A model generated the notes under the pieces. That model was not told where the DNA came from. It did not search any database and saw only the letters and a program-made list of their open reading frames with translations. Shown here piece after piece: positions 24,870 through 31,286 of a stretch of 31,286 bases of DNA (within the stretch, counting starts at the first letter, position 1; every line of letters starts with the position of its first letter). This stretch comes from CAZVYJ01 sp964631565 (GTDB lineage Bacteria; Planctomycetota; Phycisphaerae; SM23-33). The translations under genes and the position numbers were made by a program. The stretch spans positions 1 through 31,286 of the forward strand of contig CAZVYJ010000035.1 in the NCBI GenBank assembly GCA_964631565.1. The letters are read 5' to 3'.

Positions 24870-26312
24870 ATGGAATCTCTGGATAAAAACAGGCCGTCCT
24901 GGGGCGTGGGAGAAGTGCTGAAGCTCAGTTTTCCAGCCAGCCTCAGCATGCTCAGCGGCACGATAATGATGTTCGTCGACGGGCTGATGGTGGCCGGCTA
25001 CAGCCCAACCGCCCTGGCGGCCCAGGGCATCGGCGGCATAATGAGCTTCGTGCCGACCAGTTTTGCGCTGGGGATGCTGACGTCCGTAAACACGTTCGTC
25101 AGCCAGAATCTCGGTGCAGGCAGGCTGAACCGATGTGGGCAATACGCATGGGCCGGCATGATTATCGCGGTGCTGCTTTCCGTACTTGCGATACCGCTGC
25201 TGATCGGCGCGGAATTCATTTTCAAATGGTTCCCGCACACCGACGAGGTCAAAACCCTCGAAACCATGTACTTCAGCTACATGATCGCCGGCATGTCGCT
25301 GTTTTTATGTTCCCGTGTGCTCGAGCAGTTCTTCTTCGGCATACATCGCAGCGGAATAGTGATGGTGTCCGCGTTCGCAGCCAATATATGCAACATCGGA
25401 GCCGACTGGGTGCTGATATACGGCAAGTTCGGCCTGCCGGCGATGGGCCTTGAAGGCGCGGCGATAGGAACGCTGGGCAGCACAGCCCTGCTACTTGTCA
25501 TCATGCTGCTCATATTCATCTGCCCGTCCATGCACCGGAAGTTCGACACTCGCTCGGCCGGAAAGGCTAAACTGGATGAATGCCTCGACATCACCAGGAT
25601 AGGCTGGCCGGCCGGCGTGCAGTTCCTCAACGACATACTGAGCTGGAGCGCATTCAACGCGATCCTGGTCGGCCTGTTCGGAACGGCGCACCTGGTGGCG
25701 AGCATTACGGTGATGCGTTTCATGCAGCTTTCATTCATGCCGGCTGTCGGCGTTGGAATAGCCACCACCGCACTGGTCGGAAGATACATCGGCATGGGCC
25801 GGCTTAGCATGGCGAAGCGTCGGGCGCACACGGCTGTGACGCTCTGCATGACATACATGGGACTCTGCGGGCTTGCGTTCTGGCTGTTCGGCGAGGAACT
25901 GGTCAGGTGGTACATAACGCTTCTCCCCGCACAGGGCGAGGAAACCGGGGTCTCCATCGAGCAGGTGGTGTCAATCGGCGGCGGAATCATGATATGCGCC
26001 GCGGTGTTCCAGCTGTTCGACGCGATCGGAATAGTCTTCGTCGGTGCCCTGCGAGGTGCTGGCGACACGCTCTGGCCCATGTTCGCCACGATAATTCTCT
26101 GCTGGTCCATAATCGTCGGCGGCGGCATCTTGATGATTCATTTCTTTCCTGATCTCGAAAGCCTCGGCCCGTGGATAGTCGCCAGCGCCTACGTCATTCT
26201 TCTCGGACCGGTGCTGGCGTGGCGGTTCGAGTCCGGCAAGTGGCGAAAAATCGACCTCCTCAAAAAACATGAATACCCGATTCAATTGACGCCCCCTCAG
26301 GGGCCGATATAA
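24870..26312 (+). CDS. MATE family efflux transporter
   Basis: This 480-residue protein has about 12 transmembrane helices in two homologous halves, as in MATE (MatE/NorM/DinF-type) exporters. These expel cationic drugs, metabolites or other small molecules using Na+ or H+ gradients. Typical family segments include LKLSFPASLSMLSGTIMMFVDGLMVA at the N-terminus, GMLTSVNTFVSQNLGAGRLNRCGQYAW in the first half, and ATTALVGRYIGMGRLSMAKRRAHTA in the matching place of the second half. GALRGAGDTLWPMFATI is the conserved helix near the end. The ATG at 24870 follows GAGGA by 12 bases. The last codons and stop contain the -10 box of the ileS leader promoter, so transcripts from this gene may also read into the ileS leader and meet its attenuator. 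Confidence 0.9.
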   Translation: MESLDKNRPSWGVGEVLKLSFPASLSMLSGTIMMFVDGLMVAGYSPTALAAQGIGGIMSFVPTSFALGMLTSVNTFVSQNLGAGRLNRCGQYAWAGMIIAVLLSVLAIPLLIGAEFIFKWFPHTDEVKTLETMYFSYMIAGMSLFLCSRVLEQFFFGIHRSGIVMVSAFAANICNIGADWVLIYGKFGLPAMGLEGAAIGTLGSTALLLVIMLLIFICPSMHRKFDTRSAGKAKLDECLDITRIGWPAGVQFLNDILSWSAFNAILVGLFGTAHLVASITVMRFMQLSFMPAVGVGIATTALVGRYIGMGRLSMAKRRAHTAVTLCMTYMGLCGLAFWLFGEELVRWYITLLPAQGEETGVSIEQVVSIGGGIMICAAVFQLFDAIGIVFVGALRGAGDTLWPMFATIILCWSIIVGGGILMIHFFPDLESLGPWIVASAYVILLGPVLAWRFESGKWRKIDLLKKHEYPIQLTPPQGPI

Positions 26313-26313
26313 T
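26286..26313 (+). promoter_or_regulatory. ileS: Promoter of the ileS leader
   Basis: TTGACG (26286-26291) and a perfect TATAAT (26308-26313) are 16 bases apart. The -10 box overlaps the MATE stop codon (TAA, 26310-26312). The start site should be near 26320. The spacer holds a small palindrome, GCCCC-CTCA-GGGGC (26291-26304), which may be an operator or a weak terminator remnant of the MATE gene. Confidence 0.75.
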
Positions 26314-26350
26314 TCAGACAGTTTCCACAGGTGCGCAATTGGCGGAGATT

Positions 26351-26461
26351 ATGCAGACGACCCGACGCAGACTGGATGCAGCAGCGCGGCCCATCGGCGG
26401 GCCTCTGCCCGGCGTCTGCGCTGGCATTATCAGAATCGCCATAATAGACTGCGTGCCTTAG
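26351..26461 (+). CDS. ileS leader peptide (36 residues, isoleucine-rich), regulatory
   Basis: This small open frame starts at ATG 26351 about 31 bases after the predicted transcription start, with GGCGGAG ending 3 bases before it. It ends at TAG 26459-26461. It encodes 36 residues, with a C-terminal run GIIRIAIIDCVP: five isoleucine codons within seven positions (residues 26, 27, 29, 31, 32; ATT, ATC, ATC, ATA, ATA). One more isoleucine is at position 15. The gene downstream is isoleucyl-tRNA synthetase, and the stop codon lies in the left arm of an antiterminator hairpin. This is the arrangement of leader peptides such as those of amino-acid operons and E. coli pheM-pheST. The product is probably unstable and its translation is the signal. 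Confidence 0.75.
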   Translation: MQTTRRRLDAAARPIGGPLPGVCAGIIRIAIIDCVP

Positions 26462-26501
26462 GGCCGGAGCATACCGGTTAGCCGCTTACGGCCCTGAGGC
26501 A
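26454..26501 (+). promoter_or_regulatory. ileS: Antiterminator hairpin of the ileS attenuator
   Basis: A 13-bp stem pairs TGCCTTAGGGCCG (26454-26466) with CGGCCCTGAGGCA (26489-26501), with one G-U pair and a 22-base loop. Its right arm contains the whole left arm of the terminator (26491-26500), so only one hairpin can form. A ribosome stopped at the leader stop codon (26459-26461) would cover the left arm. A ribosome stalled at the first isoleucine codons would leave it free. Confidence 0.72.
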
Positions 26502-26528
26502 GGATGAAGCTTCAGGGCTTTCTTATTT
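26491..26528 (+). terminator. ileS: Rho-independent terminator in the ileS leader
   Basis: A 10-bp stem pairs GCCCTGAGGC (26491-26500) with GCTTCAGGGC (26509-26518), with one G-U pair and an 8-base AGGATGAA loop, followed by TTTCTTATTT. It stands 46 bases before the ileS ATG. There it would stop transcription before the gene unless the antiterminator forms. Confidence 0.82.
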
Positions 26529-26573
26529 CAGGATTTTTCAGAATTTTTTGGGAATCCGACGGAACATACGGAC

Positions 26574-29537
26574 ATGACTGAAAAGAAAAATTACAAAGAC
26601 ACGCTGAACCTGCCGGAAACCTCGTTCGACATGCGGGCCGGCCTGCTCCAGAAAGAACCGGCCATCCACGAACGATGGGACACCGAAAATCTCTACGAGC
26701 AGATACGGGCATCGCGCGAAGGCGCCCCGCGATTCATACTCCACGACGGGCCGCCTTACGCCAACGGCGACATCCACATGGGCCACGCCCTCAACAAGAC
26801 GCTCAAGGACATGGTTGTCCGCATCAAGACCATGACCGGCTACGACGCGCCGATAATCCACGGCTGGGACTGCCACGGCCAGCCCATCGAGCAGAAAATC
26901 GTCGAACAGCTCGGCGAGAAAATAAAAGGCATGAGCCGCGCCGAAATCCGCGACCTCTGCCAGAAGTACGCATCGAAGTACGTAAAGCTCCAGGGCGAGC
27001 AGATGCAGCGACTGGGCGTGCTGGGCGACTTCACACAGCCCTACATAACCATGGACCCGGCCTACGAGGCCGCCGTCCTGGAAGTCTTCGCGCAGCTGGT
27101 CGAGCAGAAACTCGTCTACAAGCAGCTCAAGCCGGTCCACTGGTCCATCGCGAACCAGACCGCCCTCGCCGACGCCGAGCTTGAATACAAGGACCGCGAG
27201 GACAGCAGCATTTTCGTGGCGTTTCCGCTGGCCGGCGGGGCCGACAAGGTCTCGAAATCCGGCGGCCGACCGCACCTGCTTATCTGGACGACCACTCCGT
27301 GGACGCTGCCCGCCAACCTCGCCGTCGCGGTGCATCCGGACTTTGAATACGCCATCGTCGAAGCCGACACTGCCGACGGAGCGGTCATGTTCATAATCGC
27401 CGAGCAGCTCCGCGAGAAGGTTCTCGGCATGGTTTCGCAGAAGCGCCCCGGCTGGCTGAAGTCGCACAAGGTCGCCGGCAAGGTAAGCGGCCAGTCGCTC
27501 GTCGATGCGAAGCTGATGTATAGCCATCCGATTATCGACGGCAAGGTCTGCCCCGTCGTCGCGGCCAACTATGTAACGCTGGAAGACGGCACGGGCCTCG
27601 TGCACACCGCCCCCGGCCACGGCCAGGAAGACTACGGCACGGGCCTGAAGTACGGTCTGGAAATATACTGCCCCGTGCAGGCCGACGGAACATTCGACGA
27701 AACCGCACCCGCCTGGCTGCAGGGCGTCAGCGTCTGGGACGCGAACAAAAAAGTTGTCGACTATCTTACGAATCATAAACTCCTCGTTCTTTCTCAGACC
27801 ATCGTCCACTCATATCCGCACGACTGGCGGAGCAAGACGCCGACTATTTTCCGCGCGACCGAGCAGTGGTTCATCGCGGTCGACAGGTCCATCGGCGACA
27901 GCGGCCAGTCGCTGCGCGACCTGGCGATGAAAGTCTGCCGCCAGTCGCCTGAATCCGGCGGCGTGAAATTCATCCCCGGATGGGGACGCAACCGCATCGC
28001 GGGCATGCTGGAGTCGCGGCCCGACTGGTGCATATCACGCCAGAGATCGTGGGGCCTGCCGATACCGGCCTTCTACAACGAGGCCGGCCAGGCTCTGCTT
28101 ACGCCGGCGTCGGTGCGGGCCGTCGCGGCCGTCATCGCCAAGAAAGGCTCCGACGCGTGGTTCACACTGCCGGCGAAAGACCTGCTGGCCCAATATGACC
28201 CGGCCGAAGACCCCGACATCGAACAGCCTGAGGCCTTCGACACCGAGCTCCTGGAAAAAGGCAATGACATATTCGACGTCTGGTTCGAGTCCGGTTCGAG
28301 CTGGTTCGCCGCGGCGATATCGCGCGGGCTGGTTGACGACATACCGGTCGATTTGTACCTGGAAGGCAGCGACCAGCATCGCGGCTGGTTCCAGCTTTCG
28401 CTGCTGCCGGCGCTCGGCGCCAAGGCCCGCCCGCCGTTTCGGTCGGTGCTTACTCACGGCTTCGTCGTCACCGAGGACGGCTTCAAGATGAGCAAGTCGC
28501 TCGGCAACGCCATCGACGTAATCGAGCAGCTTAACAAGCGCGGAGCCGACATACTCCGACTGTGGGTCGCCTCGCAGAACTACCAGGACGACATCCGCTG
28601 CTCCGAAAGCCTCATCGCCCAGGCGGAGGATGCGTACCGCAAAATCCGCAACACGCTGCGGTTCGCCATGGGATCGTGTTTCGACTTCGATCCGGCGAAA
28701 CACGCCGCCGAGCCGCCCGAGCACTCCATCGACAAGTGGATGAAGATGCAGATTCACATGCTCATCCGCGACGTCCGCGAGGCGTTCGACCGCTACGAGT
28801 TCCATAAGGCGACGCGGCTGATATATGAATTCTGCACAGTGCAGGCGTCGAGCATTTATCTCTCCGCGGTAAAGGACAGGCTCTACTGCGAGTCGCCGGA
28901 CGCCGTCCGCCGCCGCGCCAGCCAGACCGTCATGCACGAAATGCTCATGACGCTGGTGAAGCTGCTGGCGCCCATACTGCCGCATACAACCGAAGAGGCG
29001 TGGGAGCACATACCGTTCCGCCCCGCTGACGAGCCGAACTCCGTTCACCTGGCGCATCTGCCGGAATACGACAAGCAGATGCTCGAGCTGGCCGAAGACT
29101 TAACGCCGATCAGCCCGGATTCAGGCACGTTCAGCGGCGATGAACTCCAGAGCGGACCGGCCTTCATCTGGGACCGGCTCATGGCGCTGCGGCAGGAAGG
29201 CCTGGTGAAACTCGAAGCCATGCGGAACGCCGGCGTCAAAAACTCGCTCGACACCGAGGCGATTTTCAAGGTCGCCGAAGGCTCGGGCATGGGCAAGCTG
29301 ATAGGGACGTACATCAAGGAGCTTGAAGACCTCCTCGGCGTCGGCTACGCACGGGTCGAAACCGTGCCCCCAACCGAGCTGCCTGAAAAGACGGCCGTCA
29401 CCGTCGAAATCGCCGACACCCGCGACAAGTACAAGCGGTGCGCCCGGTCATGGAAACGCCGACCGGATGTCGGCTCCGACCCGGACTGGCCGGACCTCTC
29501 GGCCCGCGACGCAGCTGTGATGAAGGAAATCGGTTAG
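26574..29537 (+). CDS. ileS: Isoleucyl-tRNA synthetase
   Basis: This 987-residue class I synthetase attaches isoleucine to tRNA-Ile in the cytoplasm. The HIGH motif is HMGH at 68-71 in PPYANGDIHMGHALNK, and KMSKS is at 638-642 in GFKMSKSLGNAIDV. The CP1 editing domain is present (TTTPWTLPANLAVAVHPD, with the later GLVHTAPGHGQEDYGTGLKYGL), so mischarged valine can be hydrolysed. The C-terminal zinc knuckle usual in bacterial-type IleRS (CxxC...CxxC) is degenerate here: C956, S959, S976, D979. The length and motifs fit bacterial-type IleRS1. Transcription is predicted to be controlled by the leader at 26320-26528. A strong terminator follows at 29560-29597. Confidence 0.96.
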   Translation: MTEKKNYKDTLNLPETSFDMRAGLLQKEPAIHERWDTENLYEQIRASREGAPRFILHDGPPYANGDIHMGHALNKTLKDMVVRIKTMTGYDAPIIHGWDCHGQPIEQKIVEQLGEKIKGMSRAEIRDLCQKYASKYVKLQGEQMQRLGVLGDFTQPYITMDPAYEAAVLEVFAQLVEQKLVYKQLKPVHWSIANQTALADAELEYKDREDSSIFVAFPLAGGADKVSKSGGRPHLLIWTTTPWTLPANLAVAVHPDFEYAIVEADTADGAVMFIIAEQLREKVLGMVSQKRPGWLKSHKVAGKVSGQSLVDAKLMYSHPIIDGKVCPVVAANYVTLEDGTGLVHTAPGHGQEDYGTGLKYGLEIYCPVQADGTFDETAPAWLQGVSVWDANKKVVDYLTNHKLLVLSQTIVHSYPHDWRSKTPTIFRATEQWFIAVDRSIGDSGQSLRDLAMKVCRQSPESGGVKFIPGWGRNRIAGMLESRPDWCISRQRSWGLPIPAFYNEAGQALLTPASVRAVAAVIAKKGSDAWFTLPAKDLLAQYDPAEDPDIEQPEAFDTELLEKGNDIFDVWFESGSSWFAAAISRGLVDDIPVDLYLEGSDQHRGWFQLSLLPALGAKARPPFRSVLTHGFVVTEDGFKMSKSLGNAIDVIEQLNKRGADILRLWVASQNYQDDIRCSESLIAQAEDAYRKIRNTLRFAMGSCFDFDPAKHAAEPPEHSIDKWMKMQIHMLIRDVREAFDRYEFHKATRLIYEFCTVQASSIYLSAVKDRLYCESPDAVRRRASQTVMHEMLMTLVKLLAPILPHTTEEAWEHIPFRPADEPNSVHLAHLPEYDKQMLELAEDLTPISPDSGTFSGDELQSGPAFIWDRLMALRQEGLVKLEAMRNAGVKNSLDTEAIFKVAEGSGMGKLIGTYIKELEDLLGVGYARVETVPPTELPEKTAVTVEIADTRDKYKRCARSWKRRPDVGSDPDWPDLSARDAAVMKEIG

Positions 29538-29557
29538 TCCGAATTTCATAACACATG

Positions 29558-30859
29558 TCAGCGGGAATCCGTCGTAAAACGGGTTCCCGCTTTTTTCGCC
29601 GCCGATTCGCCCGCCAGATGCCCGCTCGCGAACGCCCACTGAAGGTTGTAGCCTCCGGTAGGCCCGTCGAGGTCCAGAAGCTCGCCCGCGATATACAGAC
29701 CGGGCAGTTTGCGGCTTTCCATCGTGTCCGGCGAAACTTCCTTCAATTTCACGCCGCCGCGTGTGACGAATGCGGCATCAAAACCTTCGGTCCCCGTGAC
29801 CGTAATCTCCAGCCCGCCCAGCAGACCGGCGAGCCGGTCGCGGCAGTCGGCCGGCAGTTCCGCGGCTGTCACATCCTCCGAAATCCCGGCCTGCTCGCAC
29901 AAGATGCTGCAAAGCGAACCGGGCAACTTCCGCTGCAGCAGATTCACCACGCGTCGCTGGCCGGAATCGCTCCGCCACGATTCAAGCTCACGCTGCCACG
30001 CTGCAGCGTCCATGCCGGCTGCCAGTTCTATCTGCAGCGGGACGGCCTTGCCGCGGGCCAGCAGAGCGGCCACGTCGCCGGAAATGTTCAGGACGGCCGG
30101 GCCGGACAGCCCGCGATGCGTAAACAGCACGTCGCCGACCACGCCGGCCTTAGATTGCTTCGCCATCGCAATGCGCACTCTCACGCCGCGCACGGCAACA
30201 CCGGCCAGTTCGCTCAGCCAGCTTTCGCGCGTTACAAGCGGAACAAGCGAAGGCGTCGGCTCGACAATCGTATGCCCCGCCTGGCCGGCAAGCCTGTAGC
30301 CCGTTCCCGTGCCGCCAAGCGCCGGATAGCTTTTGCCGCCGCATGCGAGCACGACCGCCGGCGCCTTTGCCCGCCCGCCGTCTGACAATTCCACGCCGGC
30401 AAGCCGCCCGTCTTCAAGCATCAGCCCGCCGACGCCGCAGCCGCACCGCAGCACAACGCCAAGCGATTCCATGCGGTTCAGCAGAGCCGTCTCAATATCG
30501 ACCGCCCTTTGGCTGGCCGGGTATACACGCAATTCATCGTCAACGACAGTCGGCACACCGAGACGCCTGAAGAATTCACGCAGTGCATCCGGAGGCATCG
30601 CATTCATGGCCGGCGATATGAACCGCCCCTGCCGGCCGAACGCCGATTCAAACTCCGCCGGCTCGACCATGTTGGTGATATTCGCCCGCCCGCCGCCGGA
30701 GGCGATTATCTTCAGGCCGGCCCGCGGCATCTGCTCGAAGACGGCCACACGAAGCGACTCCTCAGCCGCCGCGATGGCCGCCATCTGGCCGGCCGCTCCT
30801 GCGCCGACCACAATTACGTCGTATTCGTTGATGCACTTTTCGCCCGACCTGTCTTTCAT
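29558..30859 (-). CDS. HI0933/BaiN-type FAD-dependent flavoprotein
   Basis: This 433-residue flavoprotein begins with a dinucleotide-binding fold, DVIVVGAGAAGQMAAIAA (GxGxxG at 19-24), and the family-specific RAGLKIIASGGGRANITN (46-63). Other signatures are LACGGKSYPALGGTGTGYRLA, THRGLSGPAVLNIS, and the C-terminal FAD-closing segment LPGLYIAGELLDLDGPTGGYNLQWAFASG. These mark the HI0933/YhiN/BaiN family of NAD(P)/FAD-dependent oxidoreductases. Their physiological substrates are mostly unknown; BaiN-type members have been linked to bile acid reduction in gut bacteria, which is not expected here. It is a single gene converging on ileS, and its last codons lie within the ileS terminator. No clear promoter or Shine-Dalgarno site was seen before the ATG at 30857-30859. 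Confidence 0.9.
   Translation of the reverse strand: MKDRSGEKCINEYDVIVVGAGAAGQMAAIAAAEESLRVAVFEQMPRAGLKIIASGGGRANITNMVEPAEFESAFGRQGRFISPAMNAMPPDALREFFRRLGVPTVVDDELRVYPASQRAVDIETALLNRMESLGVVLRCGCGVGGLMLEDGRLAGVELSDGGRAKAPAVVLACGGKSYPALGGTGTGYRLAGQAGHTIVEPTPSLVPLVTRESWLSELAGVAVRGVRVRIAMAKQSKAGVVGDVLFTHRGLSGPAVLNISGDVAALLARGKAVPLQIELAAGMDAAAWQRELESWRSDSGQRRVVNLLQRKLPGSLCSILCEQAGISEDVTAAELPADCRDRLAGLLGGLEITVTGTEGFDAAFVTRGGVKLKEVSPDTMESRKLPGLYIAGELLDLDGPTGGYNLQWAFASGHLAGESAAKKAGTRFTTDSR
29560..29597 (+). terminator. ileS: Rho-independent terminator of ileS, overlapping the 3' end of the convergent gene
   Basis: An 11-bp stem pairs AGCGGGAATCC (29560-29570) with GGGTTCCCGCT (29581-29591), with one G-U pair and a 10-base loop, followed by TTTTT. 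It starts 23 bases after the ileS stop. On the other strand the same bases encode the last codons and stop of the flavoprotein (tail residues GTRFTTDSR). Confidence 0.88.
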
Positions 30860-30884
30860 GACGACAGTTTAGCTCGCAGAATCG

Positions 30885-31005
30885 GGAATTGCGAACTGCG
30901 AGTTGCGAGTCGCGAACTGAAAAACAAGTTCAGGGTTCTGAGTTCAGAGTTCGTAGAAACGGGTTCCGGGTTCCAGAATACGCGTTCCGATGCTAAAGGC
31001 GCTGC
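30885..31005 (+). repeat. Composite intergenic repeat, copy 1
   Basis: This module starts with GGAATTGCGAACTGCGAGTT followed by GCGAGTCGCGAA (30885-30916) and ends with CCGATGCTAAAGGCGCTGC (30987-31005). Between them lie GTTC/GGTTCC-rich short repeats. It matches the module at 31231-31282 at both ends. The type resembles dispersed intergenic repeats that accumulate between genes in some planctomycetes, but I cannot check the rest of the genome. Confidence 0.6.
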
Positions 31006-31230
31006 GAAGCACAATTTCTGTCCCTCTATCGCCCTTGGCGCCGGTTCGTTCCAGCTGGGGCCTGTTGCCTGCCGCCCGGCGCCCCTGATTGCCTTTTATT
31101 CCCGCCCCTGTCCGATTGTGCCCGATTTTTCAGACCTTAAATATATGCCGCTTAAGTATTTAGGCTGTTTGGCGGCATGTTGTAACGCATTTCCGGGAAG
31201 AAGGGACTAGGCAACAGGCAGCAGGCACCA

Positions 31231-31286
31231 GGAATTGCGAATCGCGAGTCGCGAATTTTAAATCCGACGCCGAAGGCGCTGCAGAG
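31231..31286 (+). repeat. Composite intergenic repeat, copy 2 (shorter, runs to window end)
   Basis: GGAATTGCGAATCGCGAGTC followed by GCGAA (31231-31255) and CCGACGCCGAAGGCGCTGC (31264-31282) repeat the two end blocks of the module at 30885-31005, but with only 8 bases between the blocks. It is preceded by the GCA-GGCA-rich stretch GGCAACAGGCAGCAGGCACC (31210-31229). Confidence 0.55.

Larger units (their letters stand above)
30860..31286. other. Non-coding region with repeats at the window end
   Basis: No convincing gene is seen in these 427 bases. A long open frame crosses part of it on the plus strand but runs antisense into the flavoprotein gene and has arbitrary composition. The region is rich in short tandem motifs (GCGAACTGCGAGTTGCGAGTCGCGAA, GGGTTCCGGGTTCC, GTTCTGAGTTCAGAGTTC) and carries two copies of a composite repeat, annotated separately. 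Confidence 0.6.

Noticed and set aside
26320..26528. 6S RNA or other free-standing small RNA ending at the terminator
   Set aside because: The length (about 205 bases) would fit, but the in-frame Ile codons and the exclusive hairpins overlapping the stop codon fit an attenuator, and no 6S-like single long bulged hairpin was found.
26320..26573. T-box riboswitch for ileS
   Set aside because: The T-box sequence (AGGGTGGNACCGCG-like) and the stem I AGTA/GNTG motifs are absent, whereas a translated leader with an Ile run explains the hairpins better.
30509..31210. Plus-strand open frame of 233 codons at the window end
   Set aside because: It runs antisense through the flavoprotein gene and then through repeats; no motif, and its start has no ribosome-binding site.

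Overview
The window looks like chromosomal DNA of a member of the Planctomycetota, most likely a Phycisphaerae- or Sedimentisphaerales-like lineage. The clues are the GC-rich coding DNA, a URO-D-like protein beside a DRE-TIM aldolase, OPT-like permeases, an outsized FtsX-type permease with a TTQPAEA-like low-complexity stretch, and a CBM9-like domain. This assignment is inference from gene content; there is no rRNA to confirm it. No tRNA, rRNA, CRISPR array, transposase or phage gene was found.

Layout. 1-804: 3' end of glnS with a terminator. 901-2948 (-): aldolase then URO-D-like protein, one likely operon. 3125-5256 (+): radical SAM protein and a PIG-V-like mannosyltransferase, coupled by an ATGA overlap. 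5258-9624 (-): rpsA, a primary-type sigma factor, and an adenine phosphoribosyltransferase fused to a CBM9-like domain, separated by strong inverted repeats. 9942-21726 (+): a seven-gene operon behind a near-consensus promoter. It encodes a hypothetical protein, a PqqD-like protein, an FtsX permease, an ABC ATPase, a 1699-residue degenerate M28 peptidase-FtsX fusion, an OPT-like permease and a second ABC ATPase. 21755-24696 (-): an RNase Z-like metallo-hydrolase and a second OPT-related permease, behind a clear promoter. 24870-26312 (+): MATE transporter. 26286-29597 (+): ileS with its own promoter, leader peptide, antiterminator and terminator. 29558-30859 (-): HI0933/BaiN-type flavoprotein. 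30860-31286: non-coding DNA with a duplicated repeat module.

Two results stand out. (1) The ileS leader has the parts of a ribosome-mediated attenuator: TTGACG-N16-TATAAT, a 36-codon leader ORF with five isoleucine codons within seven, then a 13-bp hairpin exclusive with a 10-bp terminator stem followed by a T-rich tract. The leader stop codon lies inside the antiterminator's left arm, so isoleucyl-tRNA level would decide transcription into ileS. (2) The seven-gene operon joins two MacB/LolCDE-like ABC units, a PqqD-like (RiPP-recognition-type) protein, a peptidase-fold domain that has lost most catalytic residues, and an oligopeptide-transporter-like permease. This suggests an envelope system that binds and moves peptides or lipopeptides, but no substrate is visible. 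A third oddity is the fusion of a complete adenine phosphoribosyltransferase to a CBM9-like domain.
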